Of a stretch of DNA of 64,000 bases, positions 11,292 through 22,225 are shown in pieces. The DNA comes from Hexactinellida sp. DTS-2022. Its lineage: Eukaryota > Porifera > Hexactinellida. The translations under genes and the position numbers were made by a program. Location of the stretch: NCBI GenBank assembly GCA_028753945.1, contig JAPNXP010000012.1, forward strand, positions 4,672,501 through 4,736,500, given 5' to 3'. The notes under the pieces are model-generated. The model was given only the letters and a program-made list of their open reading frames with translations, had not been told where the DNA came from and ran no database searches. Every line of letters starts with the position of its first letter. Position 1 is the stretch's first letter.

Positions 11292-12491
11292 ACTGATATC
11301 TTCAAATAAGTGTTTAATTAATTAATACTCTCTATAGTCAGTTCTCTCTAATAGTCCACTTCTCTACTGTCCACCAGTTTGTTGTACAATAATATCCAAA
11401 TAATCAAGTTATACTCGTTTGAGTCGTTTCCTTACTCATTTATAGATCTAATAACCCAATTTCTAAATGTATAATTATCTACTAGTCCATTTTGTAAATG
11501 TATAATTATCTACTAGTCCACTTTTGTAATTTATTACATTTCTTATCGTGTTTCTATTCAACTTTTAAAGATGTATTGTCTTGTTCTTTCAAAGTGATCT
11601 AAAATATTTTGGTAACACAAGTTTTATTAATACGTACCAAGTAAATTCTTTATTCATTTGCACTTTGCACCTATGCTAATTCCTATAAAATATTAAGATC
11701 CTAGGATTCAAAATTATGACGTATTGAATTCTCACGTTTGCAAAGTGAGAAAATCCACATACCTTGCACATAACTCACACAACATGCGAGATAGAAACGA
11801 GAAATTTAATACCAAATTTACCATAGTACCAATACCAACATATTCCCAACACGAACAGCTTACTTATACAAAATTTGAAAAACATTTATTCACATTATTG
11901 AGAAGGATATTGATTCAAACAACTAACCGCAGACAGTTTCAAGAATGTGAATTTATACTTGCACAGGAAATGATGGCATAAGTATGATGTAAATGCGACC
12001 AAATTCATATACAAATAAATGGTTACTATGACTACAGCATACGTATATATACACAAATATTCAATGTGATTAGATTATTTCTTCTTTTCATGATTCAACT
12101 CGAATATACTGGAAAACAACTAAGGTAACTATTTTACTCGTGTATGCGATCAAAGTTCGCTTCTATTATTCATTTTACTATACATAATCAGTGGCGGTTC
12201 AGGTTTCAGGTGGGGTGGTGTTTCGGGTTCAGAGTCTTCTCCCCTGTCCTGGCCCTGTGTGGATTGCTACTTTTGTTCAACTAAGAACCTTTTCTTGAAT
12301 TTATTTTTGGGTATGTCTTAGCTGCCTCTTGCGTACTCTGCAATGAATTTTCCAATTAGTGTACATTTGTCCTATCAATGTCCCAGTTATTAAATGGAAT
12401 AATTGCTCCAGTTGACCAGTTCCTATGACCGCACCTGGACAATACCCCGCATCTATATTTGAATTGTACTCAATAGTATGTATTCGAGTAT
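11292..12491. other. AT-rich spacer, no gene seen
   Basis: It has only short ORFs without recognisable motifs. A short near-duplicate, 'AATGTATAATTATCTACTAGTCCA', of two adjacent copies is present near 11460-11520. Confidence 0.5.
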
Positions 12492-12499
12492 GTATATTG

Positions 12500-12898
12500 C
12501 AAGGTTGCAACCGAATAGTTGACCGAATAGTTGCTTGCCGATTAGCTAGTAGTCGGTCGGGTACCCAAATCCAGGTTTATTGTTTTTTTATGAACCCTGA
12601 TGTATTTGGCTCATCAAATAAAAGCATTTGGCCTACCTGATGATAATATTTTGCTGATCTGATATTAGTATTCGGTTGACCAAATAGTAATATTCGGTTG
12701 ACCGAATAGTACAATTTGTCAACCGAATACCAACCTATATTCAACAAAATATCATTAACAGGTGAAGCAAATACTTGTATTTGTAGACATGGATATATAT
12801 GCGGTCCAAAATGACAAATAATACCGGGTTTCGGTAAGCGACCGATTATTAGCTAATCGGCAAGCAACTATTCGGTCAACTATTTGGTTGCAACCTTG
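12500..12898. mobile_element. hAT-type MITE with 8-bp target duplication
   Basis: A 399-bp element with terminal inverted repeats of about 60 bp, starting CAAGGTTGCAACC and ending GGTTGCAACCTTG. It is flanked by GTATATTG at 12492-12499 and 12899-12906, a direct 8-bp duplication, which is the hAT hallmark. The repeats contain several copies of ACCGAATAGT. It has no coding capacity. Related fragments occur near 23218 and 25618. Confidence 0.85.
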
Positions 12899-12967
12899 GT
12901 ATATTGTATACTACGTGTTATAGCTCTGTTGTTCCGCTAATTAGACTGCAAAATCTGCCTGATTACA

Positions 12968-13651
12968 ACGAGTGTTATCTTAGCAGCGGATTCAGCAGCG
13001 GATTCGCAAACCTCACTTTTAGGCTAATAACTCAAAAAGTATAAGTTGCACATGAAAAGTGATCACATTATCGGGAAGAGAAAAGTTGGGACAACCCATA
13101 TATAATCCCAAAATGTCAAAATTCCTGAAGATGACTTAGCAATTTTCGCTCAAATTTAGACCTCGGTTTTTCCATAATAACTCAAAAATTATTCATTTTA
13201 TAAAATTTTCCTTTTAACCACATATATATCTCACTTGGGACATCGTGTCATCTGAATTTCAAAACAAAATATTCATTTTTGAAAAAATATTTTTAACATT
13301 AATTTCACTAAAATAAATTTCTTGATCTTATCGGCGGATTCGCAGACCTCACGTTTATGCTAATAACTCAAAAAGTTTACGCTGTACGTGAAAAAATTTC
13401 ACATCAGCGGAAAGATGAGAGTTGTGACAACCCATATATAATCCCAAAATGTCAAAATTCCTTAAGATGACTCAGCAATTTTCGCTCAAATTTAGACCTC
13501 GGTTTTTCCATAATAACTCAAAAATTATTCATTTTATAAAATTTTCCTTTTAACCACATATATATCTCACTTGGGACATCGTGTCATCTAAATTTCAAAA
13601 CAAAATATTCATTTTTGAAAAAAATAGGAATAACATAAATTTCACTAAAAT
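12968..13651 (+). repeat. MULE left terminal inverted repeat
   Basis: 684 bp. It is built from two tandem subunits of about 325 bp, each beginning near GGATTCGCA(A/G)ACCTCAC and containing CCCATATATAATCCC and TAGACCTCGG. Tandem subrepeats in long terminal repeats are known in MULEs, where they hold transposase binding sites. Confidence 0.9.
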
Positions 13652-13792
13652 AAGCATTCAGTGAGATTTGCATACTTATTACCAACTGTACTTTACTTAT
13701 TCATATTAACATTGTATAGTAAACTCTCTGTCAATAATTACTTTATACTATGTCCTTTGTTGATTATTCAAGAGTTCTCACTATATATATAA

Positions 13793-14753
13793 CGAGCCCT
13801 TCGGTCTCGGTCGCTTTGCGACAGATCGGTGCTACGCACCTCAAGTTAACGGCCGCTATGCGGCCTTACTCCTCACATTTTCTACCATGGAAATGGTAGA
13901 TAGGGACGTTATGATTTTGATTTTCATTAATTTGTTTACCTATTTGTGTAAACAACAACAACAACAAAGACTCATATTAGAATTTTATAAATGCGAAATT
14001 CGTGTTCAGCACACTTGTTTACTTATAATACCCGTTGGAAGCTAACTTCTAGGTTGATTTTGAATTTTAATTAATTTTTTACCTATTTTGTGTAAACAAC
14101 AACAACAACAAATATTAATATGAGAAATTTATAAACGTGAAATTCGTGTTCGGCATACTTGTTTACCTATAATACCCGTTGGAAGCTAACTTCTAGGTTG
14201 ATTTTGAATTTTCATTAATTTGTTTACCTATTTTGTGTAAACAACAACAAAAAATATTAATATGAGAAATTTATACACGCGAAAATCGTGTTCAGCATAC
14301 TTGTTTACCTATAATACCCGTTGAAAGCTAACTTCTAGGTTGATTTTGAATTTTCATTAATTTGTTTACCTATTTTGTGTAAACAACAACAACAAATATT
14401 CATATGAGAAAAATATAACCGCGAAAATCGTCTTCAGCATACCTGTTTACCTATAATATCCGTTGGAAGCTAACTTCTAGGTTGATTTTGAATTTTCATT
14501 CATTTGTTTACCTATTTTGTGCAAACAACAACAACAAATATTCATATTATAAATTTATAAATGCGAAATTCGTGTTCAGCATACTTGTTTACCTATTATA
14601 ATTATCATTTGTTTACCAATTTTTACATTTGACAGTTAGTTTACATCTCATATACTAATGCGGTTTCTATTTCGCCCATCACTTTAATACAATCCGGACA
14701 AACAAACACACACACACACACACACACAACAATCGAGATTTAATAATATAGAT
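13793..14753 (+). mobile_element. Hairpin-head repeat, copy 1
   Basis: The head is a chain of short hairpins with three-base loops: 13793-13809, 13810-13822 (GTCGC/TTT/GCGAC), 13828-13840 (GGTGC/TAC/GCACC) and 13851-13865 (GGCCGC/TAT/GCGGCC), then an 8-bp stem at 13881-13900. About four to five tandem units of roughly 142 bp follow, each with CTAACTTCTAGGTTGATTTT and (AAC)n. The tail is an (AC)n run and CAACAATCGAGATTTAATAA. The same order recurs at 48995-50099. It has no coding capacity. The layout of block, minisatellite and microsatellite recalls non-autonomous Helitron (DINE/HINE) elements, but I see no decisive Helitron end. Confidence 0.8.
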
Positions 14754-15233
14754 ATAGATATATATAATATAATATAAGGAACACCCCATTCTTCTATTAG
14801 ATTTTTCAGCAACTTTATCACTTCTTTCAAAACACAACAATACTTTTACATTTTTCGTTTCTTTTACATCTTCACTTCTTTCACACAACATCTTTTTCAC
14901 CTGATTTGTTATTTCGCATTTATTTTCGGCTCAGTTCCTTGATTTTTCAAAGTCGATACTTCCAATTCAAGTAAGTTTATCCATTTTATTACCAAACCGA
15001 AGGTAACTTAATAAATTGTTAATTGTATGGCTGGTAGTATCAGTATACATTATGTAACTCACATCTAATATATAATGAGTATATCAAACACCCAAGACCC
15101 TCAAGGATTGGGGTACGGTGATCCCAAAGTTGGCCAGACCAATAAAAAGTTTCTTCCTCAGGCCCTGAATTAATAAAAGGCATAATATTCTTAAAATATT
15201 ACTTATTATAATGATTATCGTTTTCATCTAGTA
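14754..15233. other. MULE 5' leader region
   Basis: AT-rich DNA between the hairpin-head insertion and the transposase start. It should contain the transposase promoter. TTTTCATCTAG just before the start codon at 15234 looks like a splice acceptor. No gene is seen. Confidence 0.5.
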
Positions 15234-18200
15234 ATGACTTCAATTGAGCAATTCGTGGAAGCTCTCCACAAACTCGGGTATGATGACTTCAAAGTTATAC
15301 AAGATGCCTTGAACAAGGGAGACAGGCGTAAACCGAAATCTGTTTGGGGAAAGCTGTCAATTACCCTTTTCGGAAAGAACAAGGCTACTAAGCGTGATTC
15401 CCTCTGCGCCAAATGGAGAATGAATCGAGGAAATTTTCAATATCTCGTAAGGCAAATGATCAGTGCGCGCAAGTCGATCAGTCCTAATGATGTACCCCAA
15501 TTGGCAGTAGAGCACATCACTACTCAGTTTGAAATCGCAAGTTCTTATGCTATTGATGTAGAGCTCAGTAAGATGATCAGTTGTAGTGAGTTTGATTTCA
15601 GTATGCCTAGTTTACAGCGAGACATAATGAATAATGTATTACTAACTTTATTGGCATCTGGTAGCGATGACTGCGAACTTAACGCTCTTATGTCTAAGTT
15701 GGCTTCTTCTCCTCCTCATACAGGGAAGACTGATAGCCATTTTTGGTTGTTCATAAACTGTGATAATAGTCTATGGTTAGATGCAGTAAAATATTTCAGC
15801 TTACAGTGTCCCTTTATTAGTGGTCAGTTCATGTTAGTGGATGACAAACTCAACGATCTGTCTAAAAAGTTTAGTTACTGTCTAATGGAGTCAATGCAAT
15901 GGACTAGACTAATTAGGAGAAATTGTAACTTAGTGGAAGCATGGATTGTAGTTGAAACTATTAGTTGTAGGATATTAGAGTTATTTGGGAATTCCTATGT
16001 AGCGTTCACAGCCCAACAACTAGATTCGTTCATTGGCTTTATCCTATCTTGTCGAGAAAATTTAGATATTCTAAGGTCATTTCATGAATCTCTATCCCCA
16101 AAATTGCATGATACTTCTTCTTGTTGTTCTACAGTTCACCAAGTCCCTGTATTGTCATCTACTGATGGCCCACAACCTGAAATTGAAATTATTAAGTCTC
16201 ATTTCCCTGATTCCAATTTGTTAGTGGCATCAGTAGATGACAATACTTTGGGGAATGAAGTTATAGTTGAACACTCCATGCTTAGGGAAGAAGTTTGTGG
16301 TGACTTTTTGATAAGTGGAATGGAATGGAAATGCATTACACAAATTCACGGAGACTCTTTAGTATTTTCTAAAGATTGGACAAATTTATTTACTTCAAAG
16401 ATTGAGGAAAAATTTGTTTGCGTTCTTTCTTTTAAATACAAAAAGTTTAATAAACTTAATAGTAGAAAACAAAACAGCTGTTTTTTTAGAGCTAAAGCAG
16501 TGTGCAAGTTTCAAAATTGTTTTGAGTTTACATTCGTAATAAAGAAAGATCCGTCAGAGTGTAAAATTGATGAAAATATTATTGTAGAGTATGTAGCTTG
16601 TGGAACCTTATCTGAACAGCATTCCGATAATACAACTGTGCACTCACGAAAATTATCACATTTGCATAGGTTAGAAGTTGCAAAAGATGTAGCAGATAAA
16701 TCTGTAAATGCTTATTTCTATGATCAATTTGATTCCGTAGAGAACACAAATTTAGCTCTTAATTATGGCAACCTAAGTAAGATTAGAAGTGCTGCAGTTC
16801 TGCGAAAAGCGAAATTTGATTTGTCTAGTTTACAGAGATATTCTAATGATAACTGGGCTGAGTTAATTAGCTTACAACAATATTATCGAAATAGTGTTAT
16901 TGGCCTTCATGTTAGAGGTTACATTCAGTCATTAAGTCATAGTCCTTTTATTGTACATCTGTATACTGAAGATCAAATCAAAATATTGAAATTGTTTAAA
17001 GATACAAGGATTGTTCTTCACTTGGATGCCACAGGCTCAATTGTAAGGAAAATAGAACCCTCACTGAAGAAAATATTCTATTACGCTCTTACTGTAAGAC
17101 ATCCTACCTACTCCACTAGTCCAGTTCCACTTGCAGAAATGATTAGCTCAGGCCACACTAGCGCTGAAATAAGTTATTTTTTGCACAAATGGTCGCTAGA
17201 TGCAAAGAAAATACTGGGAGATCTAAACATTTCACAAATTGAAATAGACTTCAGTTGGGTTTTGATTCACAGTTCTTGCAGTATTTTTCTCAAGTGTGAT
17301 ATAGAATCTTATCTTAATAAATGTTGGAATATGGTAAATGTAAATTCTGATGTTCATAAAAGAGATTTCAAAGTAATTATTCACTTATGTTCAGCACATT
17401 TAATGCACAGTATAGGATTTCATATAAATAAGAAATTTAAATTAAACAAAGATGCAAGAAAACTGTTTTTACATTGTATCGGATTTATAGTACGCTCTGT
17501 TGAACTTACAAGTATCAATAAGTTGTTCCAATCTTTATGCTATGTATTTATGAGTCGTTCTTTGAGTGCAGAGGTAAAGGCACATATTCATTTGTTAGAG
17601 ACATGCATAAGTAATGAAAATGTAGATTTCTTAGAGACTAATGAATATTTGGAGGAAGAATATATGGACGATAATAATCCCATTGAAAATAAAGATAGTA
17701 AAACATTCAGAGAAAAATCCCCTTTCGGCAAACATTTTGTAAATATTGCAAAAATTTGCAAAACTTGGATCGACAATAATCATGGAAGAAAGGAAGATCC
17801 AAATCCTTGTTATATTCCTGAGCTTATAGAGTACTTGTTAACATATTACTTACCAATATTGCCTTTATGGAGTGGAATCGTAATAGGACCTACTAGTGTA
17901 TCAGGTAAGAATAATAATAATAACATTTTTAGTAACGCCATTGTGGAGAATTGGATGCGTATTGTTAAGTTAAATATCTTGGAATCGAAAACTAATTTGA
18001 GGCCTGGAGATTTGATAAAATTGTTGTATCCGAGTATATTAAGTAGGCTATCAGCATTTCACTTTGCCTTTCATCCGCGAGCGAAGAAGATATTTAAAGG
18101 CCATAAACGAGTGAGAGATAATTTGGAAGAGCAATGTGTTGAAGAGTGGTCTAGGAAAAAGAAACTGTATTGTGGCTATTTACAACCAAAATCATATGAA

Positions 18201-18980
18201 TTTCCGATATTAAAGAAACCAAAGCTAAATAGTAAAAGTAACGTATGTAAAGTTAAAAGTAAATTTGTCCCACGGAAATGTGAAAAGTTATCCAGGTTAC
18301 GTTCGCAAAGTGCATCACAGGTAACTCGAGTGGCCTCTATAATAACAGATGAAGAAATTGTTGAGACGGGGATAATACGGTATGTTCTGCCAAGCTTTCG
18401 TCCTCCAACTATTGACTGGCAGATATATACGTGTAAAAAGTGGAACTTTCAATTTCGCGAGGCGGTACCGTACTCTTATAATATTATTTTAGATAATGAG
18501 GAAAGTTTATTTAATTATGACCCAAATTGTACTAAAGATATAATAGGTGATGGAAATTGCTATTTCTCGACAATTTCTTATCTCATGACTGGCAGTCAAA
18601 TTTTCCATGCAGAGTTTAGGGATATACTAATTGATAACATGCTAGGCAACCTGAGCATAAGTTGCAACAAATATTTAAGAACAAAATATGTATATACGCA
18701 AGGTAACTATCGAAATGTACAGGACTGGGTTAACAAAACTGGAATGAGGAAGAGTGGAAAATGGGCTACAGATCTTGAGGTGTTTGCGACTGCTTTGTTA
18801 TTTAAAATTGACATCTGGCTATTCTTAGGTCCATCGGGAACACGTTGGGTTGGATTTTCAGGGAATGGATCCACTTTTGATGAATTAATCAAGGAACCAA
18901 CCCCGAATGGCATTTATATACAGAATGTTGGAAATCATTATGAGCCCATTATTTCTGTGAAATTTGAAAATAATAATTAA
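15234..18980 (+). CDS. MULE transposase fused to a C-terminal OTU cysteine protease
   Basis: One intact frame of 1248 residues. The middle holds a DDE transposase: D598 in LHLDATG, D672 in IEIDFSW, a C719-x2-H722 pair in LCSAHLMH after the second Asp as in MULE transposases, and a likely catalytic Glu, E905, in NAIVENWMR. The C-terminus is an OTU-type deubiquitinase-like domain with the DGNC nucleophile motif (C1109) and the catalytic His in NHYEP (H1235). The N-terminal 550 residues are unrecognised; a basic segment near 1000-1060 follows the DDE core. A protease on a transposase recalls plant MULEs with ULP1 peptidases. The OTU part might remove ubiquitin from the transposase or its partners; that is inference. 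All active-site residues I can name are present. Confidence 0.88.
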   Translation: MTSIEQFVEALHKLGYDDFKVIQDALNKGDRRKPKSVWGKLSITLFGKNKATKRDSLCAKWRMNRGNFQYLVRQMISARKSISPNDVPQLAVEHITTQFEIASSYAIDVELSKMISCSEFDFSMPSLQRDIMNNVLLTLLASGSDDCELNALMSKLASSPPHTGKTDSHFWLFINCDNSLWLDAVKYFSLQCPFISGQFMLVDDKLNDLSKKFSYCLMESMQWTRLIRRNCNLVEAWIVVETISCRILELFGNSYVAFTAQQLDSFIGFILSCRENLDILRSFHESLSPKLHDTSSCCSTVHQVPVLSSTDGPQPEIEIIKSHFPDSNLLVASVDDNTLGNEVIVEHSMLREEVCGDFLISGMEWKCITQIHGDSLVFSKDWTNLFTSKIEEKFVCVLSFKYKKFNKLNSRKQNSCFFRAKAVCKFQNCFEFTFVIKKDPSECKIDENIIVEYVACGTLSEQHSDNTTVHSRKLSHLHRLEVAKDVADKSVNAYFYDQFDSVENTNLALNYGNLSKIRSAAVLRKAKFDLSSLQRYSNDNWAELISLQQYYRNSVIGLHVRGYIQSLSHSPFIVHLYTEDQIKILKLFKDTRIVLHLDATGSIVRKIEPSLKKIFYYALTVRHPTYSTSPVPLAEMISSGHTSAEISYFLHKWSLDAKKILGDLNISQIEIDFSWVLIHSSCSIFLKCDIESYLNKCWNMVNVNSDVHKRDFKVIIHLCSAHLMHSIGFHINKKFKLNKDARKLFLHCIGFIVRSVELTSINKLFQSLCYVFMSRSLSAEVKAHIHLLETCISNENVDFLETNEYLEEEYMDDNNPIENKDSKTFREKSPFGKHFVNIAKICKTWIDNNHGRKEDPNPCYIPELIEYLLTYYLPILPLWSGIVIGPTSVSGKNNNNNIFSNAIVENWMRIVKLNILESKTNLRPGDLIKLLYPSILSRLSAFHFAFHPRAKKIFKGHKRVRDNLEEQCVEEWSRKKKLYCGYLQPKSYEFPILKKPKLNSKSNVCKVKSKFVPRKCEKLSRLRSQSASQVTRVASIITDEEIVETGIIRYVLPSFRPPTIDWQIYTCKKWNFQFREAVPYSYNIILDNEESLFNYDPNCTKDIIGDGNCYFSTISYLMTGSQIFHAEFRDILIDNMLGNLSISCNKYLRTKYVYTQGNYRNVQDWVNKTGMRKSGKWATDLEVFATALLFKIDIWLFLGPSGTRWVGFSGNGSTFDELIKEPTPNGIYIQNVGNHYEPIISVKFENNN

Positions 18981-20110
18981 TTATTATTGGAATGTGGCAA
19001 TCCTTCCTTCTATTATTCCCTCTTTTAACCTCAATTAAACTATTTCTCTTTCTATTTTCTATCTTGCACTTTGGCGTTTTTAAAATGACGCGAAGGCGTT
19101 TCGCGTAGAAACGCATTTAGACTGCAACATAGTGACAAGTTCAGTGTTGGATCAAGTTCAATAATTTGAATTATTTTTTGTATATTATTGCATCAGATCA
19201 TTTTCATAATGCTCACCAGATCGATCAATTCAATCATTTTCACTTATTCAAATCGTTCAACTCTTCCGTTTTAGCATTCGAATCAATTTCAGATCATTCA
19301 AATAATTATTTTCCTATTAACCAACTCGATCAAATCAATTCAAAGTATTTTTCAGATCAAAATAAATTAACTCAACCTTGCCGGCCCGCCACTGACACCA
19401 TAGTTTGTTGTAAGCGCATATTACATAGTGGCTGTGTTTAATAAAAGCGAGTAGGTCGAGGGTTAGCCTCCAGTTGAGTCCCTGGAATGGGACGAAACCT
19501 GCCGGATGACCGCTTAAGAAAGTAAACAAGTCTATTTTGGGGAAAGAAGGAACATGAAGCATTCAGAGTCAGATAAAAGTTACGCAAATTATTATATGGA
19601 AATGATATTTGAACCCTTATTGGAGTTGTTTAAAACACCGAACATTGTTATAGTAAGCAGAATAATCATTGTGTACTGATATTGCATCCTAATTATTAAT
19701 TTGTTTGTACTATTATGTAGAGCTAAGTGTGTTTAAACTGATTCATTAATAATGATTAAGTGATTAGAATATATCAATCTATCAATCATATTATTTATGT
19801 TAAATGAAACTCAAAGGAGAAAGGATGAGTTGTGTTTACTTGATGTAAGTATAATTACTCGGTGTAATTATGAAGTGCAAGTAGTGAATTCAATTCCTCA
19901 GAGGTGACCAGACAATTCGGTTCCTGTGAAAACAGTGACGCAAATCGAAGCAATGCGTTTCAAATATATTTGTATATGAGGTGTTTGTATTATGTAAGGC
20001 ATTTTAATTATTCTACAGAGGTACCAAAAACTTTAATTCCTGTGAACACTGTGACGCATATCAAATAAATTCTTATCAATAGTATTATTAGAGTTGACAA
20101 CATGAGATAT

Positions 20111-20279
20111 CTTATATGTAGACCGTCTAGAAATAGACCAGGTTTTATTCCCTATATATTAGTATTACCCATAAAAAGCAGGGCAAGTGGTCTACAGAAT
20201 TTATAGACGGTCTACAAAATTTTGGCTTATTTGTATGGGCTTTTATAGACCGTCTATTTCTAGACGGTCTACATATAAG
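20111..20279. mobile_element. Small MITE inserted in the MULE
   Basis: A 169-bp element whose ends are inverted copies of about 30 bp (CTTATATGTAGACCGTCTAG and complement). The TAGACGGTCTAC motif repeats inside it. The superfamily is not clear, since no exact target duplication is visible. Confidence 0.7.
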
Positions 20280-20335
20280 GATGCTCTGACAACATATCCA
20301 ACATTATGGATATTGGAAATCATCATTGTAAGCCG

Positions 20336-21018
20336 ATTTTAGTGAAATTTATGTTAAAAATATTTTTTCAAAAATGAATATTCTGCTTTGAAATTTAGAT
20401 GACACGATGTCCCAAGTGAGATATATATGTGGTTAAAAGGAAAATTTTATAAAATGAATAATTTTTGAGTTATTATGGAAAAACCGAGGTCTAAATTTGA
20501 GCGAAAATTGCTGAGTCATCTTAAGGAATTTTGACATTTTGGGATTATATATGGGTTGTCACAACTCTCATCTTTCCGCTGATGTGAAATTTTCTCACGT
20601 ACAGCGTGAACTTTTTGAGTTATTAGCATAAACGTGAGGTCTGCGAATCCGCCGATAAGATCAAGAAATTTATTTTAGTGAAATTTATGTTAAAAATATT
20701 TTTTCAAAAATGAATATTTTGTTTTGAAATTTAGATGACACGATGTCCCAAGTGAGATATATATGTGGTTAAAAGGAAAATTTTATAAAATGAATAATTT
20801 TTGAGTTATTATGGAAAAACCGAGGTCTAAATTTGAGCGAAAATTGCTAAGTCATCTTCAGGAATTTTGACATTTTGGGATTATATATGGGTTGTCCCAA
20901 CTTTTCTCTTCCCAATAATGTGATCACTTTTCATGTGCAACTTATACTTTTTGAGTTATTAGCCTAAAAGTGAGGTTTGCGAATCCGCTGCTGAATCCGC
21001 TGCTAAGATAACACTCGT
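20336..21018 (-). repeat. MULE right terminal inverted repeat
   Basis: 683 bp, inverted relative to 12968-13651 and nearly identical by eye, with the same two-subunit structure. The outermost bases are AACACTCGT, followed by the target duplication. Confidence 0.9.
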
Positions 21019-21027
21019 CTGATTACA

Positions 21028-21957
21028 TATCTATAATAGTGTTAGTCAAATAGCAATGACCTTCATTGTATATCCCTCCATGAAAAGTTTTAGTGAAAAT
21101 AAATGAAAGTAGCGTTTACAACAATTTCAGTTTTAAACCTGTTATAACAATTCCTCCACTGCTCCCGATTAACCGGTGTTGCATTTAAGCGGAGTCTACT
21201 GTATTTATATATATTTATATTGGACCCGACACAAGTTGACGTTTCAATCAAATTTTAATATTTACTTGGAGGACAAAGGGCTAAAAGCATATACTAATGT
21301 AGTATATTTACTGGCCATTGATTAATTTTAATTGTTACTAAGTTAAGCATAACTTAATACACAGTCACAGGTTGATTATATTACAGGAAATCATAAATTA
21401 ATATTTTAGGTGGCCGCTAGTGACTCGCGTAACAGTAATACTATTGTTTCATAGTAGTGTTGTGTCCAGGGGTTTATCGAGGTGCCTGGCTTTTGGTACC
21501 AGCCAGGCATCGGTTTAGTTGCAAAAGTGCTTGCAGTGTGGTTCAATTAGGTGCCGGTTTGGCACTTAATTTGATGCCAGGTGCTGTCCAGATTTTTATT
21601 GCCCAGAAATTCCTTGATAAATCCCTGTTTGGGGTTTCCTCCTTCAAAAATGCCACTCCTGTTCGGATTAGAGAGGGTCGGATTAGCGAGGGTGTACTGT
21701 ATTTTACTATACATATTGCATACTAGTATAAAAGGAATATTACATTTACAATGAACTCTCGTTATAACGAAGTGCTTGAGCCTGTAAATTCCTTCGTTTT
21801 ATTCCGAAAAGCGGAATATAATTTATGCATTTAGTTTTAGTTCTATTGGGGAATCTCCATTTCGTTATAAGTAGTTAATTCATTATATCAGACTTCGTTA
21901 TAACGGGAGTTATTGTTATTAATATACCCAACAATGTATATTTCCAATTGTTTATGT
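21028..21957. other. Spacer with MITE fragments, no gene seen
   Basis: AT-rich. It holds short pieces like the CAGT/TA MITEs (GGAGTCTACTGTA near 21182-21194) and fold-back text containing CGTTATAACG near 21770-21910. The short ORFs lack motifs. Confidence 0.45.
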
Positions 21958-21997
21958 TAGAGAATTACATGGCAACCCCCTACACCCCCTGCCCTAC

Positions 21998-22225
21998 TTG
22001 TGGGCATTCCCCCCACGCCCAACCTGGGACCCCCCGCCCCCCCATACGGGCCCCCCATGGACTCCCCCCAGCGGATTCCGCATGGAGATGTTCCGAGCGG
22101 TGGAACGGGCTACCAACCGGGATAAAATTGCGACTGCCGTCATGGTTGACATGGCGGCCGCCGCATTCCGCGTCCCCACGATTTGGGACAGGGGGAGGGG
22201 GCCCGTGGAGGCTCTTATAAGGTAA
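21998..22225 (+). other. Exon-like frame, copy 1 of a duplicated segment
   Basis: A proline-rich lead (PPRPTWDPPPPHTGPPW) is followed by MEMFRAVERATNRDKIATAV and MVDMAAAAFRVPT, and then a possible splice donor, AGG/TAAGTA, near 22220. The counterpart at 24487-24606 keeps the frame (ATAVMVNMAAVAFGVPTLGD) although the DNA has diverged, which hints at former or present coding use. I recognise no family and found no partner exons. It could equally be part of an unclassified mobile element. Confidence 0.3.

Larger units (their letters stand above)
12968..21018 (+). mobile_element. Mutator-like (MULE) transposon, apparently complete
   Basis: An 8051-bp DNA transposon. The termini are ACGAGTGTTATC... 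and its reverse complement, in inverted repeats of about 684 bp. The 9-bp sequence CTGATTACA sits directly outside both ends (12959-12967 and 21019-21027), the target-duplication length typical of MULEs. It encodes one large protein (15234-18980) with DDE and OTU parts. Two other elements lie inside it: the hairpin-head repeat at 13793-14753 and a small MITE at 20111-20279. Those insertions mean it is not brand new, but the exact target duplication, the similar terminal repeats and the long open frame suggest modest age. Confidence 0.9.

Noticed and set aside
13793-13900. Hammerhead-type self-cleaving ribozyme in the hairpin head
   Set aside because: The CUGAUGA and GAAA core motifs are absent in the right arrangement.
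14679-14900. Short minus-strand frame over the (AC)n tail
   Set aside because: A microsatellite translation (CVCVCV...) without support.
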